A stretch of DNA of 64,000 nucleotides from Dehalococcoidia bacterium (GCA_030615765.1 JAUWYP010000006.1:1-64000), one strand, 5' to 3'; counted from the stretch's first letter, positions 8,054-16,770 are shown. Notes: a model not told the origin generated them from the sequence alone. Numbers and translations: made by a program.

Positions 8054-8082
8054 AGCAGAGGGCGGCTAAGCCGCCCTCTGCT
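8054..8082 (-). terminator. strong hairpin after the beta-helix gene
   Basis: Perfect 13-bp inverted repeat AGCAGAGGGCGGC (8054-8066) and GCCGCCCTCTGCT (8070-8082) with a 3-nt loop, 25 nt past the stop at 8108. It has no clear U-run, so it may act as a transcript-end stabiliser or a factor-assisted terminator. Confidence 0.6.
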
Positions 8083-8107
8083 ATACCTGACGGTCGTCAT
8101 TTGTTGC

Positions 8108-9472
8108 CTAAGGGTCGACGGGCATGTCCTGACACTGCACGCCGGCGGCGGTGGTGACCAGCACCAGCAGGTTGTCGTACTTGTTGAGGTTGGTCATGTT
8201 GGAGAGCGGAGGGTCAGGACTGGCGGGCACGTAGCGCTGGAACGACTGGTTAAGGGCCACGTAGCGGTAGGCGATAACGTAGTTGCCGTCAATACAGCTC
8301 AGGACCGTGGCCGGGTCCGTACCAGTAGCACCGGTCCAGACGAAGTTGTTCCAGCCCATCGGCAGGTCGAAGGTGCGAGTGACGGGCGTGGGGGTGGGGC
8401 TGGGGGTGGGGGTGGGGCTGGGGGTAGGCGTGGGAGGAGGCTCTGTAGCCCAGGGGTGGAAGACGACGGCGCCGTGGACGTTGGCGCACTCGTTGTCGTC
8501 CTCATCATCATAGATCAGGGCGGCGATATCCGCCCTGGTGGTGGTGCCTTCCCAGTAGTTCCAGGTGGCGTTGACTGTGACCTCGGTGTCCGGAGGGCCA
8601 GCGCCGCATGACATCTCCACGAAGAAATCCGCTACGCCGTCAGGGGTACCGACGAACGTGTTGCCATCCTCGAGGCGGCCGCCGATGACTATCAGCGACT
8701 CGGCTGAGGGTATCTCATCGATGTAGATGCCCTCGCTGGCGGCATGGATGGTGTTGCCTACGACCCGGACGTTGAGGACGGCGGTGGCGTTGAGGTAAAG
8801 AGCCTCGAGGGCGCCCGATAGGTCATTGCCCGCTACCAGGTCCACGTCTTCATCCTCGATGACCACGCCACTGGTATTGGCGGCCCCTGCCACATTGTCA
8901 CGTATGACGTTGTTGCCGCCGCCTATGGCCATGATTCCAACGTCATTGTCATCTACCTCGCTATCCTCCACCACGCTGCCGGTGGAGGCGTCGAGGAAGA
9001 TCCCGTCGAGCCAGTTCACGGCCTCCACGTCCTGGACGGTGGCCTCGTCGCCGGTGACGTGAATGCCGATGTCGGTGCCATCGATGCCATCGAACCGCAT
9101 GTGCCGGACGGTCACCTCATCGGCAGTGACAATGAAACCGTCGCTGGCACCCTCGATCACGACCTCGGCGCGGCCGGCCTCGGCGCGGCCCTCGATCGTC
9201 AGGCGGTCCTTGTTGACGGTGACGTTGCCATCGTAGATCCCCTCGCACACGATCACCGTGTCGTCTGGATCCGCCGCCGTTATGCCGTCGGCAATCGTGC
9301 TGGCGTCAGGAGCGTTGCACCCCTCCACATCGGGGAGAAGGTTGTCGTTGACGTAGACGACGTCCGGCGCCGCCTGGGCGAGCCAGCCCTGCCAGGTGCC
9401 CAGGCCAATCGTAAAGGCTGCCACCACCGCCACCAGTGCCACCACTGCTGTTCCAGAGCGCAGCCATTTCAT
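8108..9472 (-). CDS. secreted right-handed beta-helix protein with Pro-rich linker and C-terminal module
   Basis: 454 residues. A signal peptide is clear (MKWLRSGTAVVALVAVVAAF, cleavage near AQAAPDVV). Residues about 35-310 show NosD/pectate-lyase-like parallel beta-helix rungs: VIVCEGIYDGNVTV, LTIEGRAEAG, then repeated EDSEVDDNDVGI and VIRDNVAGAANTSGV turns. A Thr/Pro/Ser linker near residues 345-368 precedes a C-terminal module of about 85 residues (LPMGWNNFVWTG, then IAYRYVALNQSFQRYVP, then KYDNLLVLVT). ATG at 9472 is used because AAGGAG lies 8 nt upstream and the signal peptide starts there. It lacks the dockerin-like tail of the neighbouring secreted genes. Carbohydrate binding or cleavage is possible, but no catalytic residues are identified. 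Confidence 0.8.
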   Translation of the reverse strand: MKWLRSGTAVVALVAVVAAFTIGLGTWQGWLAQAAPDVVYVNDNLLPDVEGCNAPDASTIADGITAADPDDTVIVCEGIYDGNVTVNKDRLTIEGRAEAGRAEVVIEGASDGFIVTADEVTVRHMRFDGIDGTDIGIHVTGDEATVQDVEAVNWLDGIFLDASTGSVVEDSEVDDNDVGIMAIGGGNNVIRDNVAGAANTSGVVIEDEDVDLVAGNDLSGALEALYLNATAVLNVRVVGNTIHAASEGIYIDEIPSAESLIVIGGRLEDGNTFVGTPDGVADFFVEMSCGAGPPDTEVTVNATWNYWEGTTTRADIAALIYDDEDDNECANVHGAVVFHPWATEPPPTPTPSPTPTPSPTPTPVTRTFDLPMGWNNFVWTGATGTDPATVLSCIDGNYVIAYRYVALNQSFQRYVPASPDPPLSNMTNLNKYDNLLVLVTTAAGVQCQDMPVDP

Positions 9473-9516
9473 GGTCAATCTCCTTCCATTGCTTGGCAAA
9501 TCGCTATATCTCCCCG

Positions 9517-9545
9517 TTTCTATCACGCGCGCAGGGGTGTGTCAA
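9517..9545 (-). promoter_or_regulatory. promoter of the beta-helix gene
   Basis: TTGACA (9540-9545), a 17-nt spacer and TAGAAA (9517-9522) on the minus strand, 45 nt before the ATG. Confidence 0.6.
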
Positions 9546-9554
9546 GGGACGAGC

Positions 9555-10556
9555 CTAGGGAGGTGCGGGCAGGTCGAGCATCAGGACCTCCAGGGCGAGG
9601 CGGGGGTTGACGTTCTCCTCCAGGCGGCGCTTGGTGGCAGCCAACGAACGCAGGAAGACGACCACCTGGGCGGGGTCGTAGCGGGAGGCCTCCGCCTTCA
9701 GGATATCCCCCAGGTCGAGGTTGGTGATGACGTCCTGACAGCCGCTGGACGCCAGCAAGACATCCCGCCACCAGTCCCGCCAGAGGTCGAGGACAGCCAG
9801 GACGGTCGTCCGGTCACGCGAGAAGCGGCCGGCCACGTCGGAGGCGTAGCCGAATCGCTCCTGGATGGTACGCTCGGGGAGGGCGCGGATATCCGTGAGG
9901 GCCTCGTGGCGGACCCGCATCATCTCCTCATCCTGATGAGCGGCAATGGCCCAGCCCAGGCGACCCCGCGACAGGCGGGCCAGGAGCTGAGCCTGGCGGG
10001 GAGCCACCGACCAGCGCTGGCGCAAGGCCTCTTCCAGCTGGGGCAAAGGCAGGGGCGAAAGGTCCAGCCGCTGGCAGCGGGAGAGTATGGTGGCTCGCAA
10101 GGCCTGCGGGCGCGAGGTGATGAGGACAAAGAGGACGTCGGGGGGTGGCTCCTCCAGGGTTTTGAGGAAGGCGTTCTGGGCCGCCTCGTTCATGGCATCG
10201 GCGGGGTCGATGATGATGACGCGGCAGCGCCCCTCGAAGGGCCTCAGGCTCACCACCCGTCCCAGTTCCCGTATCTGGTCGATGCTGATGTCCTTGTGGA
10301 TGCCGCCATCGGTCGCCTCTACGCCCACCACCTGGACGTCGGCGTGGATGCCGGCGGCGATGCGGCGGCAGGGGGAGCACTCCTGGCAGGGCGGCTCGGG
10401 CCCCTCACAGTTGAGGGCCTGGGCGAGCTCCAGGGCGAGGGTACCCTTGCCCACCTGGGGCGGCCCGACGAGGAGGTAGGCGTGGGCCCGCCTGCCCTGG
10501 GCCAGGCCTCGCTGAAGGGCAGCCACCGCCCTGTCCTGTCCGAGCGTCTGCCACAC
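9555..10556 (-). CDS. holB: DNA polymerase III delta-prime subunit
   Basis: 333 residues, normal length. It is a clamp-loader AAA+ subunit. Residues 1-165 carry the Walker A-like GPPQVGKGT (about 31-39), a Cys4 zinc module (CQECSPC with flanking Cys, about 50-65), the IIDPADAMNEAAQNAFLKTLEEPP region, and the SRC-type sensor 1 motif (ILSRCQRLDL). The C-terminal helical collar domain is divergent, as usual. It lies 9 nt after lysA on the same strand, so the two are co-transcribed. Confidence 0.88.
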   Translation of the reverse strand: MWQTLGQDRAVAALQRGLAQGRRAHAYLLVGPPQVGKGTLALELAQALNCEGPEPPCQECSPCRRIAAGIHADVQVVGVEATDGGIHKDISIDQIRELGRVVSLRPFEGRCRVIIIDPADAMNEAAQNAFLKTLEEPPPDVLFVLITSRPQALRATILSRCQRLDLSPLPLPQLEEALRQRWSVAPRQAQLLARLSRGRLGWAIAAHQDEEMMRVRHEALTDIRALPERTIQERFGYASDVAGRFSRDRTTVLAVLDLWRDWWRDVLLASSGCQDVITNLDLGDILKAEASRYDPAQVVVFLRSLAATKRRLEENVNPRLALEVLMLDLPAPP

Positions 10557-10565
10557 GGGAGTCGC

Positions 10566-11915
10566 CTAGCTCTCCAGGGGATACACGTCGCAGCGCATCA
10601 GGTCTTCGTAGGTCTCGCGGCGGCGGATCAGGCGAGCGGCGCCGTCGTTGACCATGACGATGGCCGGGCGGAGAAATGCGTTGTAGTTGCTGGCCAGGGG
10701 CAGGCAGTAGGCGCCAGCAGCGGCCACCGCCAGCAGGTCGCCCGCTTCCAGGCGGGGCAGGTCGACATCGCGAACGAGGACATCGCCCGACTCGCAGAAC
10801 TTGCCGGCGATGGTCACCCGCTCCCCTTCTGCCTCGCCTACCTTGTTGGCGACCAGGGCCGAATAGCGAGCGCTGTAGAGGGCGGGGCGAATGTTATCGC
10901 CCATGCCGCCGTCCACCGCCACGTAGGTACGCACGCGCGGGATCTCCTTCCTGGCGCCGACCGTGTACAGGGCGACGCAGGCCTGAGCGACGATGGCCCG
11001 CCCCGGCTCCACCACCAGCCTGGGCAGGGGCAGGGAGTAGGCCCGGCAGGCCTCCACCAGGGCGGAGACGATGGCCGCCGCGTACTCGGCCATCGACGGC
11101 GCGGGGACGTCCTCCAGGTATTGGATGGCGAAGCCGCCGCCGGGGCTAAGCTCCGCGAGGCGGAAGCCGTGGCGCTCGCCCATCTGGGCGGCGAAGGCCA
11201 TCGCCACGTCGACGGCTTCCTGATAGGGCTCCACCTGAGGGATGGGCGAGCCGAGGTGGAAGTGCAGCCCGACCAGCTCCACGGCGGGCAGGCTCAGGGC
11301 CTGCTTCACTGCCGCCTCCGCCTGGCCGGTGACGATAGGGAAGCCGAACTTGCTGTCGAGGACGCCGGTAGTGGTGTGGCGGTGGGTATGGGGGTCGACG
11401 TTGGGCGACAGGCGCAGGAGGATGGGCTGACGCTTACCCGCGGCCGTGGCCACCCGGTTCAGCAGGTCCAGCTCGTACGGGTTGTCGACCACCACGCGGC
11501 CGATGCCATAGTCCAGGGCCTCGCGGAGCTCCTGCTCCGACTTGTTGTTGCCGTGGAAGTAGATGGCCTGGGGCGGGAAGTCGACGGAGCGGGCGATGGC
11601 CAGCTCGCCGCCGGAGACCACTTCCAGATCCATCTCCTCCTCGGCCAGGAGGGCGGCGAGGGCCCGTCCCAGGTAGGCCTTGGCAGCGTAGCTGACGCCG
11701 CTATCGGCGTGGCGGCTGCAGAACTCGGAGCGGAACTGGCGGCACTTGTGGCGCAGGGTCTCCTCGTCGAAGACGTAGAGGGGCGTGCCGAACTCGCGGG
11801 CCAGCTGGACGGCGTCGCAGCCAGCGATGGTCAGATGGCCCTCGTCGTTCACCGCCGCGGTGAGCGGCAGGATGCCCGCCAGGGGCAGCTCGATGGATGA
11901 TCTCTTCTTGGCCAA
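10566..11915 (-). CDS. lysA: diaminopimelate decarboxylase
   Basis: 449 residues. It removes CO2 from meso-diaminopimelate to give lysine; it is PLP-dependent with a fold-III alanine-racemase-like barrel. Visible features are FGTPLYVFDE at about 42-51, the PLP Lys in YAAKAYLG, HFHLGSPI, the Gly-rich phosphate site (SPGGGFAIQY), EPGRAIVAQA, and the active-site Cys segment CESGDVL, followed by GAYCLPLASNYNAFLRPA. Together with lysC and thrB elsewhere in the window this covers steps of aspartate-family synthesis. Confidence 0.95.
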   Translation of the reverse strand: MAKKRSSIELPLAGILPLTAAVNDEGHLTIAGCDAVQLAREFGTPLYVFDEETLRHKCRQFRSEFCSRHADSGVSYAAKAYLGRALAALLAEEEMDLEVVSGGELAIARSVDFPPQAIYFHGNNKSEQELREALDYGIGRVVVDNPYELDLLNRVATAAGKRQPILLRLSPNVDPHTHRHTTTGVLDSKFGFPIVTGQAEAAVKQALSLPAVELVGLHFHLGSPIPQVEPYQEAVDVAMAFAAQMGERHGFRLAELSPGGGFAIQYLEDVPAPSMAEYAAAIVSALVEACRAYSLPLPRLVVEPGRAIVAQACVALYTVGARKEIPRVRTYVAVDGGMGDNIRPALYSARYSALVANKVGEAEGERVTIAGKFCESGDVLVRDVDLPRLEAGDLLAVAAAGAYCLPLASNYNAFLRPAIVMVNDGAARLIRRRETYEDLMRCDVYPLES

Positions 11916-11941
11916 GGAAAGAATCCCCCGAATCTGAGGGC

Positions 11942-11971
11942 ATTATACGTTTGACGGCGCGGCCGAGTCTA
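11942..11971 (-). promoter_or_regulatory. promoter of lysA-holB
   Basis: TATAAT (11942-11947) with TAGACT 18 nt upstream (11966-11971) on the minus strand. The -35 lies inside a 20-bp direct repeat whose other copy covers the stop codon of the upstream hydrolase gene. Confidence 0.5.
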
Positions 11972-12098
11972 GGCAATATGGTGAGCCTGTCGAACCATGA
12001 GCCGCCGCTCCTCCTTCGACAAGCTCAGGATGAGCGGGAGAGGCGGTCCGACCCTCTGTCCCTCACCTAGAGTGCAACACGGCGCGGCCGAGTCTAGG
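11954..12098. repeat. hairpin repeat element between 20-bp direct repeats (copy A)
   Basis: The same 20 bases (ACGGCGCGGCCGAGTCTAGG) occur at 11954-11973 and 12079-12098. The 105 bases between them contain an imperfect inverted repeat (11978-12038): a GGTGAGCCTGTCGAACC unit followed by a CCTTCGACAAGCTCAGG unit, which can fold into one long hairpin. A second copy lies inverted at 28833-28896. The layout looks like insertion of a small repeat with duplication of its target, which included the hydrolase stop codon and the lysA -35 box. Insertion is inference; the repeats are seen directly. Confidence 0.75.
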
Positions 12099-13035
12099 GA
12101 AGGACGTAGAGGGTGCCGGTGGTCTCGTCGCGGCGGGCGATCTTCCCCTCGCTCTGAAGCTTGTGGAGGTGGGCCAGGAGCTGAACGCGGGCCATGCCCA
12201 GGAGTCGCCTGTCCAGCTCGGGGTAGATGTCGGCCAGCATTGTTTCGAGCCGGCCGCGTCCCTGGCCGACGGCGGTGAGGATCTGGCTTTCGCGCTCGTG
12301 GCGGTGGTCGATGAGCTCCTGGAGCTTGCGGGCGACGTCCCGCACGGGTGGGCCGTGGCCGGGGCAGAGCAAGGTGGCGTCGTAGGTCTGGAGCCGCTCG
12401 AGCGACTGCATGTAGAGGGCCATGTCGCCGTGGGGCGGCGGGAAGATGGCCACCGTGCCCAGACCGAGGACGGTGTCGCCGGTGAACAGCACACCCTCCT
12501 CCCGGAGGTAGAGGGAGATGGAGCCGAGGGTGTGGCCGGGCGTATCGATGGCCTCGATGGTGACGCCGCCCACCTGGAGCGTGTCGCCGCCCTGCAGGAG
12601 GCAATCGGGGGTGGTCTGAGCAGTGGCACGGCGCCAGGCGCGAAGGCGCTCGTCCATCGTCTGCGGCTCGGCGGGGATATCCGCGTTCTGGGAGGCAGCC
12701 GCCCGCCATTCGCTCAGGAGGCGCGCCTCCGTGGGGTGCAGGCAGATGGGGGCGCCGGTGGCCTGGCGGAGGGCGTGGGCGCCGCCGCAGTGATCAATGT
12801 GGTGATGGGTGACGAGGATGTGCGATAGCTTGAGGGCCTGCCCTGAGCCTGCCGAAGGGCCGGCCATACCATGGAGGTATTCGAGGCGTGGCTTAACGGA
12901 GGCCTCGTCGGGGTAGCCGGCATCGATGAGGGCGCCGTGACCGGCGTCGACCACGAGGTAGACGTTGGGGGCCTGCGGGCCAGCGTAGAAGGCCTGGGGC
13001 GCAGGTATGCTATGGACGCGAGGGGTTATCTCCAT
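12094..13035 (-). CDS. metallo-beta-lactamase fold hydrolase (LACTB2/glyoxalase II-like)
   Basis: 313 residues. The zinc signature THHHIDHCGG is at residues 76-85 (HxHxDH type; first position His76 or His77). Further ligands are in DTPGHTLGSISLY near 170-180, FTGDTVLG near 192-199 and CPGHGPPV near 236-243. The C-terminal helical domain (about 250-313, with MLADIYPEL and AQLLAHLHKL) is the winged-helix cap seen in LACTB2-like hydrolases, which act on thioesters, nucleic-acid ends or lactones. Residues 58-67 (AGPSAGSGQA) are an in-frame translation of a repeat unit and look like an insertion between LEYLHG and LKLSHILVT. The substrate is unknown. Confidence 0.88.
   Translation of the reverse strand: MEITPRVHSIPAPQAFYAGPQAPNVYLVVDAGHGALIDAGYPDEASVKPRLEYLHGMAGPSAGSGQALKLSHILVTHHHIDHCGGAHALRQATGAPICLHPTEARLLSEWRAAASQNADIPAEPQTMDERLRAWRRATAQTTPDCLLQGGDTLQVGGVTIEAIDTPGHTLGSISLYLREEGVLFTGDTVLGLGTVAIFPPPHGDMALYMQSLERLQTYDATLLCPGHGPPVRDVARKLQELIDHRHERESQILTAVGQGRGRLETMLADIYPELDRRLLGMARVQLLAHLHKLQSEGKIARRDETTGTLYVLP
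12835..12864 (-). repeat. repeat unit inserted in frame in the hydrolase gene
   Basis: The 30 bases encode AGPSAGSGQA and contain CCTTCGGCAGGCTCAGGG, which is related to the CCTTCGACAAGCTCAGGA half of the repeat at 11978-12038. The insertion keeps the frame and falls in a surface loop before the zinc-binding strand. Confidence 0.65.
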
Positions 13036-13144
13036 GCCCTTGCGCGGCCAATGTTAGCATATCTGCGAGGCCTGCGCCTCTTGCCGCGATGGGCGTGCCA
13101 GCGCCTCCCGGCGTACCAGGCGGCTGCGGCTGGCCGCCTCGGCT

Positions 13145-14893
13145 CTAGGGGGTGCAGGAGGCGAACATCCTGCCGTAATAGCCAATGAGGACGTCTCTGA
13201 TGCTCAGCCAGCCGTCGGCCCCCAAGTCGGACCGCCGGTCGTATTTCTCGGGCACCAGGATCTTGCCGTAGAAGCCCTTGATGACGTCCGAGATGGTTAT
13301 CTGGGTGTCGTTGTTCATGTCCGGCGGCCAGGCGGCGTGGTTGATGTCATCGGGGCAGGCGTCCAGCGGGTCGGTGCCGATGTACTCTTCGTGGGGGGTG
13401 GTGAACCCGTCGCAGTCATCGTCGCCGGGAGGCACAAACCAGGCCGTGGCGACTAGCGGACAGTTGTCGCAGGCATCGCTCGGGCCGTCGCCGTCGCAGT
13501 CGACCTCGTCGGGGCACGGGTCACAGGCATCGCCCAGGCCTTCACCGTCGGAGTCCGTCTGGTCGGGGTTATAGATGGTGGGGCAGTTGTCGCTGGCGTC
13601 GGGGATGCCATCGCCGTCCTCATCGGACGGAGGACCGGACAAAAAGACGTAGGCCCGCCCCTTGCCAGCGTTGTCGCCGCGTGCCCCCACGACGATGTCT
13701 GCCTTGCCGTCGCCGTTGACGTGGCCCACGGCCACCGACTCGCCGAAGCGGGCGTAGCGCTGGCGGCTGGGGGTGTCCACGGTGAAAAGGAGCGAGCCGT
13801 CGGCGCCAGAGAAGACGTAGGCCCTCCCCTGGAAGCGGTTGCACACCGGGTCCTCCCTGTGTGCCCCCACAGCGACGTCCGCGTCGCCGTCGCCGTTGAC
13901 ATCGCCCAGCGCGACTGACGAGCCGAACAGGGCCCACACCTGCGGGTTGGGGGTGTCCAAGGTGAAGAGGAGCGAGCCGTCGGCCCCCGAGAAGACGTAG
14001 GCCCGCCCCTGGGCGTCGTTGCCGCCCACATCCTGCACGTAGGCCCCTACGGCGATGTCTGCCTTCCCGTCGCCGTTCACGTCGCCCACGGCGACCGAGT
14101 TGCCGAAGCCGGGCTCCGGCGGGTTGGGGTTGTCTAGGGTCAAAAGGAGCGAGCCGTCGGCTCCGGAAAAGACGTACACCGACAAGTGGATCTTGCCCAC
14201 AACGATGTCTCCCTTGCCGTCGCCGTTCACCTCGCCGATCGCCAGCGACTCGTGGAAACCATAGAGGCTGAAAAGCAGGGAGCCGTCGGCCCCCGAAAAG
14301 ACGTAGGCCCCTCCCTCCGCACCGGCCCCCACGGCGATGTCTGCCTTGCCGTCGCCGTTCACCTCACCGACCGCCACTCCCTGGCCAAAGAGGCCCCACT
14401 CCTGCGGGTTGCCTGCGGGTTGCGGGTTGGGGGTGTCCAGGGTGAATAGGAGCGAGCCGTCCGCCCCCGAAAATACGTAGGCCCGGCCCTGCTGCTCGTT
14501 GCCATCCACATCCTCGTAGTGCGCCCCCACAGCGATGTCTCCCTTGCCATCGCCGTCCACGTCGCCCACCGCCACCGACCGGCCGAAGTAACCCTGCCTC
14601 TGCGGATTGGGACTGTCCAGGGTGAAAAGCAGCGAGCCGTCAGCGCCCGAAAAGATGTAGGCCCGCCCCTGGTACCGGTTGTCGCCCACATCCTCCTCAT
14701 AGGCCCCTACGGCGATGTCTGCCTTCCCGTCGGCGTTCACGTCGCCCACCGCCACCGACATGCCGAAGTCGCCACCCCACACCAGCGGGTTGGGGGTGTC
14801 CAGGGTGAATAACAGCGTTTGCGCATTAGCGGAGGCCACGACGCCCGCCGCCAGCGCCACTAGTGCTATAAGAACTATCCGCAAAGCCTTCAT
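13145..14893 (-). CDS. secreted seven-repeat FG-GAP (integrin-alpha-like) propeller with TSP3 and dockerin-like tail
   Basis: 582 residues. Signal peptide MKALRIVLIALVALAAGVVA, cleavage near SANAQ. Residues about 30-440 contain seven FG-GAP repeats of about 60 residues, each with FGxSVAVGDVNGDGKADIAVGA (a DxNxDGxxD calcium loop) and RAYVFSGADGSLL. Seven copies predict one closed seven-bladed beta-propeller. Residues about 443-510 are thrombospondin type 3 calcium repeats (DGIPDASDNCP, then GDACDPCP). The last 60 residues hold two dockerin-like loops (DMNNDTQITISDV and DLGADGWLSIRDV) joined by [14 protein letters not shown] and ending in YYGRMF and a Cys. It is predicted extracellular and Ca-dependent. 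Confidence 0.85.
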   Translation of the reverse strand: MKALRIVLIALVALAAGVVASANAQTLLFTLDTPNPLVWGGDFGMSVAVGDVNADGKADIAVGAYEEDVGDNRYQGRAYIFSGADGSLLFTLDSPNPQRQGYFGRSVAVGDVDGDGKGDIAVGAHYEDVDGNEQQGRAYVFSGADGSLLFTLDTPNPQPAGNPQEWGLFGQGVAVGEVNGDGKADIAVGAGAEGGAYVFSGADGSLLFSLYGFHESLAIGEVNGDGKGDIVVGKIHLSVYVFSGADGSLLLTLDNPNPPEPGFGNSVAVGDVNGDGKADIAVGAYVQDVGGNDAQGRAYVFSGADGSLLFTLDTPNPQVWALFGSSVALGDVNGDGDADVAVGAHREDPVCNRFQGRAYVFSGADGSLLFTVDTPSRQRYARFGESVAVGHVNGDGKADIVVGARGDNAGKGRAYVFLSGPPSDEDGDGIPDASDNCPTIYNPDQTDSDGEGLGDACDPCPDEVDCDGDGPSDACDNCPLVATAWFVPPGDDDCDGFTTPHEEYIGTDPLDACPDDINHAAWPPDMNNDTQITISDVIKGFYGKILVPEKYDRRSDLGADGWLSIRDVLIGYYGRMFASCTP

Positions 14894-14938
14894 ATCGGCT
14901 TCTCCCTGATCACGGAGGGTCTAAACATAACCGCAAAT

Positions 14939-14966
14939 AATATACTCAGGATAACTGGGCTGTCAA
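14939..14966 (-). promoter_or_regulatory. promoter of the seven-repeat propeller gene
   Basis: TTGACA (14961-14966), a 16-nt spacer and TATATT (14939-14944) on the minus strand. About 50 bases around it, from the -35 to the leader, are nearly identical to those before the genes starting at 18300 and 21384. Confidence 0.7.
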
Positions 14967-15008
14967 CCCCCGCGGCGGGCCAGGCGCCCGGGGCTCGCTG
15001 CGTGGGCT

Positions 15009-16655
15009 CTAGTCGCACTCCTGGAAGATCCTGCCGTAATACCCAATGATGACGTCAGCGGTGGCGAGCCCGCCGTCGGCGTTGAAGTCGACCCGCCGGT
15101 CGTATTTCTCTGCCACTAGGACCTTGCCCAGGAAGCCCTTGATGACATCCGCGACGGCGATGTCAGTGCTCATGTCGATGTCCGGCGGCCAGGCATCCGT
15201 CCCGTAGTCTGTGGGACAGTCCGCCAGCTCGTCGGTGGTCATGTACTGCTCGGCGGTGTCGCTGAAGCCGTCGCCATCGGTGTCAGGGTCCTCGCAATCG
15301 TTGACGCCGTCGCCGTCCATGTCGGCATCCACCGCTATGACGCCATACTGAGGCGTCCAGTTGCCGTCGTGGATCTCGTCGACCGGAACGAAAGTGCCCG
15401 AACTATCAAACACGATAGTTCCACCTACCGCCGACAGGGTGACAACGCTGGTACCGGAACCAACCGCTTCGAACCGATAGCGGCCCAGCACCCCCAGTGA
15501 GCCGCCGGGCTCGGGGGCCATGCCCAAGTCAGCCACCGCTACCTGCAGCATACCGTCAGTGTCCGGCGAGCCTGTCTTGCAGACCTCATCGCCGAGATCG
15601 ATCAGATTGCCGCCCGGCTCGGACGCCAGAAGCATATCGTGGTTGCAGGCGTTCACTTGGAGCTTGCTCGGGTCGTAGTTCAGGACGTAGTTGAAACCAG
15701 CAAGGTCTCGTTCCTCAGGGATGGCGTCCACGAAGACGTCGATGTCGAAGGTCTGGCCGCTGCTCACCCCGACACAGCGGTCGATGTTGCCTAGGGAGGT
15801 GGCGGTGTTGCCGCTGGGGCCGGCATCGATGCCGACAGTCTCGATGGCAGGCGTAGGCGTCGGGGTGGGTGTCGGGGTAGGCGTAGGTGTCGGCGTCGGT
15901 GTAGGCGTGGGCGTAGGTGTGGGTGTCGGCGTGGGCGTGGGCGTGGGTGTAGGTGTCGGCGTGGGCGTAGGCGTGGGCGTAGGCGTGGGCGTGGGCGTAG
16001 GTGTCGGCGTGGGCGTCCAATCGGGGCCCGGACAGGGCTCATCGATGGCTACGATGCCATGCACAGGTGTCCAGTTGGCGTCGTGGATCTCGTCGACCGG
16101 AATGAAAGCCGGCGAGCTATCAAACACGATAGTTCCACCTACCGCCGACAGGGTGAGAACGGTGATGCCGGAGCCGACCGCCTGGAGCTGATAGCGGCCG
16201 AGCACCCCCAGCGAGCCGCCGGGCTCGGGGGCCGCGCCCAAGTCAGCCGCTCCTACAAGCAGCGTACCGTCGGTGTCCGGCGAGCCTGTCTTGCAGACCT
16301 CGTCGCTGAGATCGACCAGATCGCCGCCCGGCTCGGACGCCAGAAGCATATCGTGGTTGCAGGCGTTCACTTGGAGCTTGCTCGGGTCGTAGTTCAGGAG
16401 GTAATTGAAGCCAGCAAGGTCTCGTTCCTCAGGGATGGCGTCCACGAACACGTCAATGTCGAAGGTCTGGCCGCTGCTCACCTCGATACAGCGGTCGATG
16501 TTGCCCAGGGAGGTGGCGGTGTTGCCGCTGGGGCCGGCGTCGATGCCGACGACCGTCTTGTCCGGAGGCGGGTCGGGGGACGCGCTGATGGCGGTACCCA
16601 TGAGGACAACCGCCAGGGCTACCACTGCCAGAAAAACCATGCGCAAGGTGTTCAT
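15009..16655 (-). CDS. secreted protein with two cohesin-like domains, (TP)28 linker and dockerin-like tail
   Basis: 548 residues. Signal peptide [18 protein letters not shown], cleavage near ISASPD. Two near-identical cohesin-like domains lie at about 36-205 and 272-435. Each shows [33 protein letters not shown], a [20 protein letters not shown] strand and a final VGGTIVFDS strand, the jelly-roll pattern of cohesins that bind dockerins. They are separated by an uninterrupted Thr-Pro repeat (residues 214-269). The C-terminus has a TSP3-like stretch ([16 protein letters not shown]), then two dockerin-like loops ([13 protein letters not shown] and [13 protein letters not shown]) and the shared YYGRIF-Cys end. 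It could be a small scaffoldin that both binds and is bound. Binding is inferred from the fold only. Confidence 0.8.
   Translation of the reverse strand: MNTLRMVFLAVVALAVVLMGTAISASPDPPPDKTVVGIDAGPSGNTATSLGNIDRCIEVSSGQTFDIDVFVDAIPEERDLAGFNYLLNYDPSKLQVNACNHDMLLASEPGGDLVDLSDEVCKTGSPDTDGTLLVGAADLGAAPEPGGSLGVLGRYQLQAVGSGITVLTLSAVGGTIVFDSSPAFIPVDEIHDANWTPVHGIVAIDEPCPGPDWTPTPTPTPTPTPTPTPTPTPTPTPTPTPTPTPTPTPTPTPTPTPTPTPTPTPTPTPAIETVGIDAGPSGNTATSLGNIDRCVGVSSGQTFDIDVFVDAIPEERDLAGFNYVLNYDPSKLQVNACNHDMLLASEPGGNLIDLGDEVCKTGSPDTDGMLQVAVADLGMAPEPGGSLGVLGRYRFEAVGSGTSVVTLSAVGGTIVFDSSGTFVPVDEIHDGNWTPQYGVIAVDADMDGDGVNDCEDPDTDGDGFSDTAEQYMTTDELADCPTDYGTDAWPPDIDMSTDIAVADVIKGFLGKVLVAEKYDRRVDFNADGGLATADVIIGYYGRIFQECD
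15849..16016 (-). repeat. GGNGTN hexanucleotide tandem repeat coding (Thr-Pro)28
   Basis: 168 bases made of 28 six-base units, each coding Thr-Pro, with only third-position variation. It forms the rigid linker between the cohesin-like domains. Such an array is prone to unit gain and loss, so linker length may vary between strains. Confidence 0.9.
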
Positions 16656-16700
16656 GGAAGCTACCCTCTGTTCGTCAAACCTCTACCCAGCAACGCAAAC

Positions 16701-16728
16701 AGTGTACACCCGCCGACCGTCCCGTCAA
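16701..16728 (-). promoter_or_regulatory. promoter of the two-cohesin gene
   Basis: TTGACG (16723-16728), a 16-nt spacer and TACACT (16701-16706) on the minus strand. The spacing matches the three sister promoters of the cluster. Confidence 0.6.
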
Positions 16729-16770
16729 CTCCTGGGGCGGGCGTGGCGCCCGCGGCTGGCCGCGTGGGCT

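Noticed and set aside
9396..11900. 834-codon open frame on the plus strand
   Set aside because: It lies opposite holB and lysA, which have clear motifs; the frame is open because of the high GC content.
15691..16191. Plus-strand frame with a long Gly-Val repeat
   Set aside because: It is the reverse reading of the Thr-Pro repeat in the cohesin-like gene.
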